From contig CM067444.1 of assembly GCA_034508935.3 (NCBI GenBank), positions 75,954,367 through 76,018,366 of the forward strand: a DNA stretch of 64,000 nucleotides. Reading direction: 5' to 3'. Position 1 is the first letter of the stretch; each line of letters opens with the position of its first letter. Of the stretch, positions 1 through 11,417 are shown piece after piece. This stretch comes from Berghia stephanieae. Lineage: Eukaryota > Mollusca > Gastropoda > Nudibranchia > Aeolidiidae. The translations under genes and the position numbers were made by a program. The notes beneath the pieces were generated by a model. The model did not search any database, was not told the origin of the DNA, and saw nothing but the letters and a program-made list of their open reading frames with translations.

Positions 1-31
1 GACCACTGAAATGACATCAATCAGTTCCGTT

Positions 32-32
<1 letters not shown>

Positions 33-81
<49 letters not shown>
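33..81. repeat. poly(C) tract, 49 bp
   Basis: An uninterrupted run of C. It is the longest of about twenty G or C homopolymers in the window. The remainder of 1-490 shows no gene or recognisable repeat. Confidence 0.95.
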
Positions 82-83
<2 letters not shown>

Positions 84-490
84 GCAGTCCTACAACGATA
101 AAATTATCGCTTATGACGGCAAATAAACATGTTACACATTGTATGTCTACAAGCGTTGGACTCACAATATATTTCAGATTCAAACAAGGAAGAATTTACA
201 TATTCAATCATTTTTTTTTTTCATATTCCTGATTAAGTACTGCGCGCATGAAAGATATAACACACAACTTATATTTATTAGCCTCGGCATTAAATAATAG
301 TATGTTTATAATAGTATATCATTATTGTACGGCTTAATCCCATCGTTTACATAAAGATTATGCGCTTCACATTTTTAATTCAGCACAATTCACTTTTAGG
401 CTTCTTTGTAGTTATAACATGCATACAAAATTAAAAAGCACTCATATAAATCCCTGTAAAAATAATAATAATAATAATTTTTTTTAACGT

Positions 491-782
491 GAGCTTTTAC
501 AATGTAATATCTACTAAACGTTCTCAAAGGGCTTCAAAAGGGTCCCTGGTCAACAGCAACACGTAACATGCGACCCTTGACGCCTATTAGGCGATATTAC
601 AATTGTTTCCGACAGAGACATCGCAATTTATGGCTATGTACTCATTTTACACCTTAGTACGATGAGAGAATGTGAGTAAAGAGCCTTTTCCAAGGACTCA
701 ACTGTGTGCCGCTCAGATAGGGGCTCGAACCCAGGACCTTCCCATCCGAAGGCGAGTGTCACACCACAAGACCACATCGCCG
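491..782 (-). mobile_element. tRNA-Pro-like SINE (family F), copy 1
   Basis: Read on the minus strand, the 5' part has a tRNA layout: an A-box-like GTGGTCTTGTGGTG, an anticodon arm around GCCTTCGGAT resembling tRNA-Pro, and a B box GGTTCGAGCCC. A body beginning TTGAGTCCTTGGAAAAGG follows, and the 3' tail ends GATATTACATTG. Two further copies lie at 2272-2567 and 9781-10062. It abuts the family E element that starts at 786. No target duplication was found. Confidence 0.8.
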
Positions 783-785
783 TAC

Positions 786-1304
786 AATGGGAGCGATCTA
801 TATTCATGTTTTCGTCCAACCTAGTCACCAATCACATGCTTTGTTGCTGTACAACGATTGGACTTTTCTCAATAAATGTAAACATGCTGCTGTGTTTATG
901 AAAGTTGTAAACATGCCCATGAGTTACGCTGAGCAAAATGAGCAATACGCTTCAACAGTCGTAACGTCACTTCCCTCGTAATGACGCATGGTAATTTAGT
1001 AACTGGCTCTAAACTATCGGAACAATGGCGGACGCGCTTATGAAATATTTCTCCGACGAGCATAAAAGCGTATCCAGAGGAAAAATAAAACTTTATAAAT
1101 CTGATCATGTTTTGACTTTTACACAATCTGATCACATGACATGAAAAGTTCTAGCCAGCATGAAGAATAAAAAGTACCGATTTTCTTTGTTTAAAACCAC
1201 GATGGCCGCCGTTGCTGGGCGACTAAGTGGGTCATTTTGAGAACATATTCCAATGTGACCAATGACCTCGAGCACATGGAAATGTAATATATATCGTTCC
1301 CATT
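786..1304. mobile_element. MITE with TIR AATGGGAGCGATCTATATT (family E), copy 1
   Basis: The left end AATGGGAGCGATCTATATT is mirrored at the right end by the complement of AATGGGAACGATATATATT (16 of 19 match). No transposase is encoded in the 519 bp. A second copy lies inverted at 18357-18826 and shares both arms, including the segments CCAATCACATGCTTTG and GACCTCGAGCACATGG. No clear target duplication is visible, so the superfamily is not assigned. Confidence 0.7.
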
Positions 1305-1595
1305 AATGGAGTAATGAATATTGTGAGTGGTGCACGCCTTATCCAAGCACACAGCACCGAGCGTGAGGCCGGACGAAACATGACCGTATATATTCCCATT
1401 CATTATTTTCACCTGTCCGACATTTGGCCTCTTTCACTATTGCTAAACTTTTTAAAAAATCTAGACGTGTCAACAACTGGAGTTCGACCTCATGATAATA
1501 CGTATCATCTTTCCTACAAAGGTTAGGTCCACCTAATCCGGTCATATCTAAACAATGCAGACAAGGACAGTTCTGCCATGATCTGCACATACACA
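1305..1595. other. no gene seen
   Basis: Single-copy-looking sequence between the family E element and the AAT microsatellite. I see no coding signal or repeat in it. Confidence 0.5.
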
Positions 1596-1768
<173 letters not shown>

Positions 1769-1953
1769 AAATTTTAAAAATTGGCCAGAAAACTCATCCA
1801 TTAAATATCGATCGATTAAAATGACCATCCTCTTAGCAAAAGCTCTTCAGACCTGGGACTTCGCAAAGTTCCAGGTTTGAAAGTGTTTGCCAACAGGAAG
1901 GTCATTTTCATCGATCGATATTGGAAGGAAGAAGTTTTCTAGCCAAATTTTGA
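1769..1953. mobile_element. foldback MITE (family H), copy 1
   Basis: The left arm (TTGGCCAGAAAACT, then ATATCGATCGATTAAAATGACC) is answered by the right arm (GGTCATTTTCATCGATCGATAT, then AGTTTTCTAGCCAA), so almost the whole element can fold back. A second palindrome, ACCTGGGACT/AGTTCCAGGT, sits at the centre. A related copy is at 16101-16261. Nothing is encoded. Confidence 0.75.
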
Positions 1954-1961
1954 AAGACGTT

Positions 1962-2263
1962 TTGGTTTTGGTTTTTTTTTTCTTGGTTTTTTATTTCAGA
2001 TTTTGGCAGATGTTTTTACGCAGCCATATCGCCATATCATAAGGGTTGTGATCTATGATTGCTGATACAACAAAAGATACGTTAGTGTAGTCTGTACTGC
2101 CGTGTTCTGACAAAACGCTCCATTTTTGGTTTGTTTTGTTGTTGCTTGTTTTTGTTTTGTTTTTTTGTTTTGTTTTGTTTTGTTTTGTTTTGTTTGGGGG
2201 GGGGTGTTTGTGTGTGTTTTTTATTTTATTGTTGTCTTTTTTGGGGAAGGGGGGGGGGGGGGG
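1962..2263. repeat. T/G-rich low-complexity tract with poly(G)
   Basis: Stretches of T and (TTTTG)n, especially 2124-2230, end in G runs at 2196-2204 and 2249-2263. Between them, 2000-2120 looks like ordinary sequence. Apparent proteins here are low-complexity artefacts. Confidence 0.85.
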
Positions 2264-2271
2264 AAGGGGAG

Positions 2272-2567
2272 CCATTTTTGCGGCTTTGTGGTCATGTGAT
2301 ACGACACTTTCCTTTGAACTGGTAGGTCCAAGGTTCGAGTCGCGCAAAGAAAGTTGACTCCGTGGAAAAGGCTCGTTACTCGCATTTTCTCTCCGTGATA
2401 AGGTGTAAAATGAGTGCCTGGCCGGCAACAGCGTTGTTTCTGTCGAAAATAACAAAATGTTCGCCTTATATCGTCCTGCATGTTACATTTAGCTGTCGGC
2501 TTGGGACCCCCTTGTAAAGCGCCTTGAACACTTTTAGTGGATATTGTGTTATTTAAAAGCTCAAGTT
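2272..2567 (+). mobile_element. tRNA-Pro-like SINE (family F), copy 2
   Basis: Same order as the copy at 491-782: GGCTTTGTGGTCATGTG, then B box GGTTCGAGTCG, then a body starting TTGACTCCGTGGAAAAGG, then a 3' tail GGATATTGTG. The anticodon arm is more diverged than in the other copies. Confidence 0.75.
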
Positions 2568-2574
2568 TTTAAAT

Positions 2575-2830
2575 ATCGATAGACTATGATGGCCCTCAAT
2601 TTGTCACACATTATTTCATATTGAGGACTTCTTTGGAGTCTCAACTTTGAGAATGTGTGGCGAATTAAGGACCAAGTCACTTGATATATTTGAAGCCAAA
2701 CTGAAAAGAAAATGAATAAAATAAAATAAATAAGCGAAAAAGGTGTTTTGGCAGTGCACAGCAAATTTTGGTGAACATGATGACGGCAGCGTTTGTCGAG
2801 GATCGATCGATTATGTCCCATTGACCTGCT
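2575..2830. repeat. possible old family H relative
   Basis: A central palindrome, TTGAGGACT/AGTCTCAA, and flanking ATCGATAG and ATCGATCGATTA motifs recall family H. The outer arms are not well matched, so this is a weak call. Confidence 0.3.
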
Positions 2831-2879
2831 AATGACTTCAAGTTCTTCGTAAAATGTAATGTTGAAATATTATACAAAC

Positions 2880-2884
2880 TCTCT

Positions 2885-2961
<77 letters not shown>

Positions 2962-3113
2962 CTCTATCTCTCTCCTCACCCCCTCTCTCTCTATCTCTTT
3001 CTTTCTTTCTTTCTTTATCTCTCTCCTCACCCTCACCCCTCTCTCTCTATCTCTCTCTATCTCTCCCCCTCCCTCTCCCTCTCCTTCTCTCTCTCTCTCT
3101 CTCTCTCTCTCTT

Positions 3114-3160
<47 letters not shown>
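2880..3160. repeat. (CT)n tract followed by (AT)n
   Basis: CT-rich with interspersed TTTC and CCCTCTC units to about 3112, then a pure AT array to 3160. Confidence 0.95.
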
Positions 3161-3167
<7 letters not shown>

Positions 3168-4860
3168 GGTCAGTGACACCTACTCCAATATACTAACAAT
3201 AGACCTTGAAGTAAATAATACAGTCTACATAATATATATTATTTGTTATTACAGCAAGACTCAGCTAGTATGGTATATTACCATAAAATGCTAATTGCTA
3301 CACCAACACAGCATAGCGTAAGAATAATATATGAAAAAGGTAAACAATATTACATATAAAACTAGTATAACAATTTGGAACAAGGCCAAATAGCTTAACA
3401 AAAGTAAGAAACCAATAGTTTTCAATGAGAACGAACGGGCTAGTCCAGAATCAACAATGAAAATAGGATCGAAAGGAGATAAGAAGAATATTTTCGGACG
3501 TACTTAATGAACATCATCATATCAAGAGCATCTCCCACTTGTAACTTGTAACCCCAGTGGGCAAGCTAGAGAAGGGTGGTGAGTGGGAGTGGTTTGAACA
3601 GAGACAGATTGGTGGAATATGAAAGTGATAGAAAAGTCCCAAACTCAAAGCAGGCAGGTAGAGGAAAATCATTTAATTTGTTAACTTGTTAACGGTCTTT
3701 AAACACCATACTGCCATACTTTTGACCGGGGCCATTAAAAAATGTATTTCATTTTGGCCAGATTTATTTAAATCCAAATATCAAATGTTTAAAATAACGC
3801 TCCACTTGTCATGAATTCCTAAAAAAAATAAATTATGGGAGGGGGCTGGTTGGCCGCAAATTTGATTGCCTAACCCGATTGAATCAATCTGTCCTGTCTA
3901 TATATATAGCATCGATGGATGAGTCCGTGGGCTGGGTTTGGGCATGTAACATAGTCTTGCGACAATGAGGGCTATCAATGATCAGAGAGATAACTACGAT
4001 GGCACATTATGAATGACTCTGGTATTATGTCTTTGAGTAAGGCACATTCCACTCATTACCTTACTCGAATTATAATGACATGTGAACAAGTACATGGATG
4101 TAAGCATTTATATATTATAATAGCGTAGCTTGTAAAAAAAGGCAGCAACTAACAATGAAAGTTTGAAAAAAATGTAGAACAGGATGTACTGTGAGATTTA
4201 AAAAATGAAGCATTACGCTTTGTATTGAACATGGCGATTGTGTTGAATGCGCATATTTATTAACGTATTTATGTCATGTTTTATTTATCGAAAACCACAA
4301 GGAGAATGAGAGGACAAGAATGCTGTTGGATGGATGGCATGAGGTCAGACAAGAACCTCAACCTTGAACAGGAAGCTGTGAAGAATGCAAATGGAGAAAT
4401 GTGCCACTTTTTGCGATATGGATAGTTGATAGGAAACTGTTAACAGGTTATTTGCATACGTCAGAGACTGGAAAACATCTTAGCTCTTGTAGTTTGCAGA
4501 GTGTCAACATGTTGATCCATCCCAGAAAATCCATTCCTGGCCAGATGTTTGGGCGTGGGTCTGAAGGCCCCAAATTGCCACCGTCTACGACAACTTAACT
4601 GTTGCCAATCCATTTCCCTGGCAGTAAATGCAGCAAAGGTGTCAATTTGTCATGCTCCCTTAGGACATTAAAGGAGGGGACAAAAATGGCCAGGTTTCAA
4701 ACAAGGTAGCTCCGCATAATATTTGAATATAATTTGTTTAGTACTAAGTCTACTATCAAATATCAGGTGACGACACTTTATATGAGTGCATGGGGGTCAA
4801 ATTTTATGAAAAAAAAAACACACGAAAAGTCTTGGTCACAATAAACTAAACCATTCTGAG
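3161..4860. other. AT-rich stretch, no gene recognised
   Basis: No repeat family of this window and no protein domain was recognised. A small open stretch near 4401-4598 has no feature that I can identify. Confidence 0.5.
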
Positions 4861-4879
4861 AATAGTGAACATTCAACGT

Positions 4880-5235
4880 CAATTTTTTGTTTGTTTTTAT
4901 TGTTGTTGCGTGAAGGTATGCTCTTGGGGATTTTTTTCAGGGCTTTATTATTTGTTTGTTTGGTTGGGGGGGGGGGGGGGGTGTTTTATGGGTTTTTTGT
5001 TTTGTTTTGTTTTTGTTTGTGTTTTTTGTTTTTGTTTTTTATTTGGGGGGGGGGGGGGGTTTGGTTTGTTGATTGATTTTTTTTCCTGTTCTTTTCCTGA
5101 TTTGTTATGCCCTGTTTTTTTTTTAAGTGTTTTGTTTTTTTGGGGGTTTTTTTTTTAGTTTGTTTATTTTTGGTTTTTGCTTTTCTTATGTTTGTTTTTA
5201 ATATATTGTTTTTCATGAGAGGGGGGGGGGGGGGG
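4880..5235. repeat. (TTTTG)n low-complexity tract with three poly(G) runs
   Basis: G runs at 4966-4981, 5045-5059 and 5221-5235 are separated by T-rich, TTTTG-rich sequence. It has the same G-after-TTTG arrangement as 2124-2263 and 15255-15373. Confidence 0.9.
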
Positions 5236-5507
5236 AGGGTGGTTATGGGTGCATACTGCATACGAACCAATTCAAATCTTATATCCAAATACACCCTATA
5301 TAAGAGGATAATTTTGCGGCATAACCGTTTCGCACAACTTCGCCAGTAAGCCATACGAATCAAAATTTCCGTTCCATTTCACGCAGCCTGCAAAACACCT
5401 TTTATACTTACGACCTTACAATTTACCTTAGGCTGTAAACTGAATGCATTCAATCTCCCTACCTGTTCGTGAGTAATTACTGGGTCATAGAGGCTATTTT
5501 TAAAAAA

Positions 5508-5779
5508 GTAGTCCTTCAGAGCCATTAGGCCCAAGGAGCCGGAGTTTATCCCGGTTTCTATAGGGTGAAACGGACAATCGCAATTGCTTACTATCCTTAG
5601 GATAGGACACTACTAGTCTATCGCAAAGTATTTTCCGCCAGATCTAACAGACCCAACTAACCAATCACTGCTGGGTGGACAGGGGAGGGGGTCAGAAAAA
5701 AATATCAACTGCACCCGGGATCGACTCGGTCCCTTTGCGTGTGAAGCGAGTGCTCTACGAACTGAGCTATCGGGACCCC
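5508..5779 (-). mobile_element. tRNA-Val-like SINE (family A), copy 1
   Basis: On the minus strand it opens CCCGATAGCTCAGTTCGTAG, has an anticodon arm CTTCACACGCAAAG (CAC, as in tRNA-Val) and a B-box-like GTCGATCCCGG. A shared body follows (CCACCCAGCAGTGATTGG, then AGAAACCGGGATAAACTCCG) and it ends GGACTAC. The 5' end abuts a family C fragment. Confidence 0.85.
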
Positions 5780-7098
5780 ATACATTTCTGTAATATATTT
5801 ACAAGAAACACATGAAACATACCAGCAAACAAAACTAGGTGTAACCTAAAACGTTTATATTACTTTTAAAACATTCATTTAGTGATGAAGGATCAAGTTG
5901 CAGGGTTGTACATGAAGATCAGCTCACTGACAGTTTTGAAATTAAGACTGGTGTCAAGCAGTGATGCTTGCTCTCACCATTCCTTTTCATCCTTGTCATT
6001 GATTGGCTAATGAAGGAAACATCCAAAGGGCGAAGAAGTGGGATACAGTGGACCCCCTGGACACAGTTGGATGATCTGGATTTTGCAGATGATCTGGCAC
6101 ATCTGTCCCACAGCCAGGATCAGATGCAAGCAAAAACAGCCTCTCGGAATCAATGGTTTAACAATTCACCCTACAAAGTCAAAGGTCTTAAAGATAGGTA
6201 CGCGTCAAAGGGAGCAGATCAAAGTAAAAGACCAAGAACTTGAAGATATAGATAGTTTCTGCTATCTCGGGAATATAATTGACAAGGATGGAGGCACGGA
6301 ACCAGAGGTGAAAGCACGAATAGGAAAGGCACGGGCTGCATTCACATCTTTGAACAGAGTTTGGAGGACTAAAGATATCTCCCTTCGACTACAGCTAAGA
6401 CTTTTCAACTCAAACGTGACATATGTACTACTGTATGGATGAAACTTGGAATGCATCGCAGGCATGTATAAGGAGGATACAGATTTGCGCAAATGCATGC
6501 CTAAGCTACTCGGAATATAATGGATGGATAGAATTAATAATGAAGAAGTATGGAAAAGAACACAGCAGAAACCAGTGGGAGAGGAAATAGGAAGAAGACG
6601 ATGGATGTGGATTGGACACACCCATAGAAAGAATGGAACCCTCAGGGCAGAAGATCAAGGGGAAGGCCACGGGGAACATGGAAAAGAATTAAAGAAGCCG
6701 ATATAGATAGAAGTGATAAGACATGGAACGAGATAATAAAAAAAAGTTAGCTCGGGATTGAGAAGGGTGGAAACTGTTTGTCTGTGGCCTATACCCTGAC
6801 CCAGGGTAAAAAAGGCAATGATGATGATCATCAACATCAACCAAAATTGTTCTAAAAACAATAAAAAAGAAACTCTGTGAGCTGTTTCACTTTGTTAAGG
6901 AAATTGAAAGAAATTTTAATTCCGAGATAAAACGTTCGCGCTCGATTTCTATGCAGTTCGGCAACAAAAACGAGTGAGTAGCACTCATTTCATTATAATA
7001 AAACAAGAGACCGACTGAGAGGCAAGGTCAAATGGAGGGCAAGACGGAGCGGGATGGAAATTGAATGCACTCAGTTTACAGCCTCACTGCCAGTGGCC
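5780..7098. mobile_element. family C repeat, copy 1, split by a LINE
   Basis: 5780-5886 and about 6828-7098 together match the family C copy at 27268-28147. Shared blocks are CGAAACATACCAACAGACAA-like sequence, TTTCACTTTGTT, TTTTAATTCCGAGATAAAAC and GAATGCACTCA. The break coincides with both ends of the LINE at 5884-6827. This copy keeps the site where copy 2 is interrupted, so it shows the uninterrupted form there. Confidence 0.75.
5884..6827 (+). pseudogene. LINE reverse transcriptase C-terminal fragment
   Basis: Conceptual translation shows reverse transcriptase palm and downstream signatures of a non-LTR element: CLLSPFLFILVIDWLMKET, the catalytic FADD in LDDLDFADDL, then FCYLGNIIDKDGGTEPEVKA, RIGKARAAFTSLNRVWRTKD, FNSNVTYVLLYG and, further on, WMWIGHTHRKNG. 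It is 5'-truncated, with no endonuclease and only the late part of the RT. It carries several frameshifts and stops; for example, TGA replaces the Gly expected before CLLSPF. The 3' end is (ATG)n-like, GGCAATGATGATGATC. The RT clade is not certain. It is inserted in a family C repeat. Confidence 0.85.
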
Positions 7099-7302
7099 AG
7101 GTACTATACACACTGGAGGCAATTGAGATAATGTGCTCACCCAAGGCGCTTTAGTTAACCGAGTGCTTTAAACCCTGGGTCAAAGTATTGCGATCAAGAT
7201 ACTCCACAAGTTATTTATCACATTTCATGTCGATTGACTGTGTAACAAGAAGGAAACAAAGACTCTTTTTTTTTTTTAAATTAGCTTTAATATATATAGT
7301 TC

Positions 7303-7343
7303 AATGTCCGTCACACCACTAGACCACAAAGCCGCACAAAAGC
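7303..7343 (-). repeat. tRNA-Pro-like SINE (family F) fragment
   Basis: On the minus strand GCGGCTTTGTGGTCTAGTGG, then TGTGACGG, matches the 5' end of family F. The rest of 7100-7605 shows nothing recognised. Confidence 0.5.
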
Positions 7344-7605
7344 GACTCGGATCTCTCGACTGCCTGGTCTGTATATTATTCGACGTATGCTGATATCCCT
7401 AGACAACAGAAGCTAACGATCAAAGAGTCAAGACGTGCTTAGACTACTGTATACAATATTATATCACGGGTTTCCTCTGGGAGAACAACCATTGTAAGGT
7501 TTGCTTAATAAACACTCAAAGTTACAAGTGGGAAAAATCTACAACAAGATCACTAAATTTAAATAACAAATTAATGTTGTCGACTATAACTAAACATGTT
7601 TACAG

Positions 7606-7898
7606 TGGGGTCTCGATAGTTCAGTTGGTAGAACACTCTCTTTACACGCAAAACGGGAATATGATTAATTAGTTATCACATTGTTTTCTGACCCCCCATT
7701 CCCTATCCACCCAACAACGACAGGGTGACTGGATTTATTTATTTGATCTTGCGCATTATACTTTGCCATAGATTAGCGCCATATTCAAAGGGCAGCAAGC
7801 ACAGTGCTATGCTATTGTTCGTTGACGCTATACGCTATATAAACCGGGATATACTCAGGCTCCATGGGCCGTATGGCTTATGGCTCTGACGGATTACC
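7606..7898 (+). mobile_element. tRNA-Val-like SINE (family A), copy 2, diverged
   Basis: Opens GGTCTCGATAGTTCAGTTGG, followed by a decayed anticodon arm TTTACACGC, then the family body and the terminal GGATTACC. It is more diverged than the other copies. Confidence 0.75.
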
Positions 7899-8063
7899 TG
7901 TTTATAATTGAAGAAGAAATGTGCTAGGAAGGGAGGACATGGTGAGGGGAACGAGGGAGAGGCTACCAGAAACCTGCAACTACTGTAAAACGCAATAAAG
8001 TCAAAGATGATTTTTTAAAAACATATGTTAAATTCTATGTCGACAAAGTTAATTAAATATGTA

Positions 8064-8766
8064 AGGGGCGGTTTGGGTCTTTTCTAAAATTTTAATAACC
8101 TATATTTGGCGGGTTTAATCATTCTGTATCGTCATTATGGGTTTTAAAAAACATTTTTGGTGAAAAATAGACATTATCTGTTTTGATACCCATTCTACGA
8201 CCTGATTTGGGGTCTGGCATTAAAAAAAATTTAAAAAAACAATCTTGGGGCAAATTTCCACAAAAACTAAAGAAGGAATAACCTTCATATTCTTCTCTCT
8301 TATCAACACTAGTATTTTGTGTCACCATACGAGATTTAACAGCTTTAGCGTAAAGGATTTTTATTAGAAGAGTACAAAGTTGCGAATCAAAATGTTATGA
8401 CAAAATCAATGTTAAAAATTTATAATTTGGATTATAATTCAAAGTAAACAACCCTTATCAAAAAAAATCTCCTTATGGTGACATAATAAATTATCTCTGT
8501 GATAGCGGTGGAACTTTTCAGACAATTTCATTGAATAGATTCTGAGAAATTTTTGACCCTAGAAAAATGACATTTTGAGAAAATAGCAAAATAGCTTTCT
8601 GTTTTTTACACTTTTCTTACTACCGCTACCCTTTTCCACTGCGTCTATTTTGAGAAGTTGGACTTCAAAAATATTATTTCTAAGACAATAAAACATCGTT
8701 TTCCGCCAAAATCTCAAAATCAATTTTTTGAAGGATTTTCCTAATAATTAGACCCAAACCGTCCCT
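8064..8766. mobile_element. 703-bp TIR element with TA flanks
   Basis: The left end AGGGGCGGTTTGGGTC and the right end GACCCAAACCGTCCCT are inverted copies with one mismatch in 16. They are flanked by TA at 8062-8063 and 8767-8768, as expected for a Tc1/mariner-type target duplication. No transposase is recognisable; an open stretch of 69 codons on the minus strand (8119-8328) has no known motif. The TIR also resembles the GGG..GTTTGG ends of PIF/Harbinger elements, so the superfamily stays open. Confidence 0.75.
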
Positions 8767-8960
8767 TAAGATCCATTTTCTCTGTCATATTTCTATTACA
8801 GTATCGATTATCAATATGGATAGCTCTAACAAAAGGTTTAGGAGCGGGTACAACTGACACGAGTCATATTGTTATAACTCACGTCAACCTACTTTTTAAA
8901 ATATTAATATCATACGCAAATCGGGAAATAGAACAATTACGGCGCAATTTAATGAAATAT

Positions 8961-9144
8961 AGATAGTTTGCGCTTGGCTAAGAAACTCATAACATTGCCA
9001 TCCGGAAGTATAACGGACTAACACACAAAACTGTGTGTATCCATGAACGTTCATAGTCAGGTTAATACCGTTCAGTGAGCATTACTCATAAACGCGGATG
9101 GCAAAAAACAATAGCAAAGGCCTGAGTGACGTCATCTTCGAACT
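8961..9144. mobile_element. family D structured element, copy 1
   Basis: About 184 bp, near-identical to 18373-18555. Ends AGATAGTTTGCG and CTTCGAACT. The inner outer-stem GCCATCCG/CGGATGGC encloses two small hairpins, ACACA...TGTGT and TGAG...CTCA. It contains a perfect TGACGTCA at 9127-9134. It encodes nothing. Confidence 0.75.
9127..9134. promoter_or_regulatory. TGACGTCA (CRE-type) site in family D copy 1
   Basis: A palindromic octamer identical to the cAMP response element consensus. It sits inside a mobile repeat, so function is only a possibility. Confidence 0.35.
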
Positions 9145-9240
9145 ATCTATAGATAACAGATAGAAGCTCGGTCATAGAGTTTATCGTAGTTTACTAGATA
9201 TAAAAAACAAGAATGGAAGAGTGGGTTGGAATTGGGGGAT

Positions 9241-9268
9241 GGGGGGGGGGGGGGGGGGGGGGGGGGGG
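9241..9268. repeat. poly(G) tract, 28 bp
   Basis: Pure G run preceded by TGGAATTGGGGGATG. Confidence 0.95.
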
Positions 9269-9780
9269 TAAGAAGAAGTAGAGCAAAAGCGAGCGGAAAA
9301 GGTCGTGAAAACAAAAAGAGCAATCAAGAATAATTTTCTTATTCCAGAAAACAAACAAACAAAAAAACGCGATCCCTAGGTTCTCTGGGCGTATCTGGCC
9401 GTCTCGACCAGCAATAAATAAACCCATAATTTCCGTTGGGTTATCAGACGTGTAAAAGTGTCACGTGACGCGTAACTCAATCAGTAACATGAGACACAAC
9501 GAGTCAATCTGGTATTATATCAGAATGAATGAGATAAAGATAATTGAGTTTAATGGTAAATGACCAGAATTGGTTATAGTTTGTTTATTTATTGTTTGTG
9601 TGTGTGTGTTTGTGTGTGTTGTGGTGTTTTAAATTTAAGAAACAAAACTCCCTCTCCTCAATGTTGCATTTTATCGTATCTAAAATGTAACAAGGTATGC
9701 TTAAAATTCAATTTTAGGCACTATATTCATAATAACGTCTTGAGACGATTTCTCACATAATATAATATAAAATCACGACT

Positions 9781-10062
9781 ATGAGGTTTATAGTATGACT
9801 TTCACCTTCGGATCGGAAGGTTTGAGGGCGGATAGTTGAGTCCTTGGAAAAAGCTCTTTACTCACATTCTCTCCCCGTATTTAGGTAAGTAAAATGAGTA
9901 CTTGGGTCGTTAACAGCGTTGTGTGCCCGAAATTTTTTTTTTTTTTTTTTTTTTTTGTAATATCGCCTGACATGCATTATGTTTCTTCCAATATTTGACG
10001 TGTTGCTGTTGGTTAGCGCTTAGGGTATGTTTAGTGATGTTGTGCTATAAAACTGCTTTAAA
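9781..10062 (+). mobile_element. tRNA-Pro-like SINE (family F), copy 3
   Basis: Starts in the anticodon arm region (CACCTTCGGATCGGAAGG), continues TTGAGTCCTTGGAAAAAG and CTCACATTCTCTCC, and ends GATGTTGTGCTATAAAA. A long internal T run has expanded at about 9931-9956. Confidence 0.75.
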
Positions 10063-10075
10063 AAAAAATATCTTA

Positions 10076-10770
10076 TACGATAAAATTGGACGCATTGCGA
10101 CATTGTTTGATTAGGCGCTCAAACCACAGAATAGAAAACAACCTAATTTTTCAAGACATGACTGTATGTGGATGAGTGTGTTTAGGACCCACCATATTCA
10201 ATTTTTGCGGAGGGGCGGGGGAGTTTCTTAAACAACATGTTATCTACAAATACAGAACTTTTTCGTCTTAATAACGATCGGTTTATGGTTTCATCCGGCT
10301 ACAACTTGGAATCCAGCGATAGCCATATTTCATGACAATATTTCTTATATTATCAAGACAGTTTTTCGAGATCAAGATATACCTACCAAACATAATTTGA
10401 TAAATTTGGTCCATTTGATGTAATGCACCTTTTCACCTCACCAAAAGAAAGGTGGTGATATCGACAACTTTACTAGCAGGCTGATCATTGTGTGCTGTAA
10501 TTTCTATCGGAGACACAGTACTATGCGCCTCCGTTCGTATTCAGTGCCATTAGGCACTTGATTGTTGAGTTTGAAAAAAAAAAAAAAAAACATAATAATA
10601 AATAAATGTAAGCACTGAGAGTCTAGATATATCTGACATGGCGCTTTTTTCAAAAAATGATTCCAAATTTTGCAAACTAAAAACAGCAAAATTTGCAAAA
10701 AATTTGCAAGAATGTGCGATTAATATTCCTAAAAACCCATAACTAATTCATGAAAGAGCAAGGTATTTAT
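10076..10770. other. no gene seen
   Basis: AT-rich, presumably transporter intron or downstream DNA. I recognised neither the missing transporter exons nor a repeat here. Confidence 0.45.
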
Positions 10771-10872
10771 TTGTTTGTTTTGTTTGTTTTTTAGGGTTTC
10801 ACGGCGCTTTTAACAAATATGTAAGGTCATGTCAGCGCCAATAAAAAGGAAGAAAATGAGATAGTAAAAAAG
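10771..10872 (-). mobile_element. family B retroposon, copy 1 (3' end only)
   Basis: Only the terminal hairpin region is present: GGCGCT at 10803-10808 pairs with AGCGCC at 10834-10839, followed by the diagnostic AAAAAGGAAGAAAATG. The T-rich tail is on the plus strand, so the element points along the minus strand. It is strongly 5'-truncated. Confidence 0.75.
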
Positions 10873-11417
10873 AAACTACTCTTGATTAACTATCTTTCAA
10901 GTTCTACACGAGCTATCACATTAAAAGAAAAAAAATGTCTTTTTTCATTTTTTAATTAATTTAAAAAAACTATTATTATTGTTTTGGGTTTGTTTTCTTT
11001 GCAAAATCTCGAACATTTGCAAAAATTTGTAAAAAAAAATTGCTGATATTGCAGCCTTAATGCAAATCAGTGAATATATTGCGATTTATTGCGCGGCCAT
11101 ATATATTAGATATGTTATGTGTAGTGATGGAAGCATAAAAATTAATTATAATAGTTTATAATATTAGTTAATAATTAAGTTGAGAAGTGAGTTGCCACTT
11201 TGGCGTATTTAAAGTCAAAGTATAAATATTGGAAATAAGTTCTGGAAATTGATTGATTTGATCGCCTACGTATGTGATGGAATGATTATATATCATATAT
11301 GATTTGTAGCGCTTCATTTTCTCAGCCAAGGGGTTCGAGATCAAGATTCGGTTTAAGACCGAGACTCAGCTTGTAAGTACTATAATATAATATAAGAAAT
11401 GAAATAGAATAACTCAC

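Noticed and set aside
2677-3176. Arg/Glu-rich and Ser/Leu-rich open frames
   Set aside because: Produced by the CT and AT microsatellites; no non-repetitive coding context.
3905-3950. Possible hammerhead-like core (GATGAGTCCGTGGGC)
   Set aside because: The required CTGATGA and GAAA core and flanking stems are not present.
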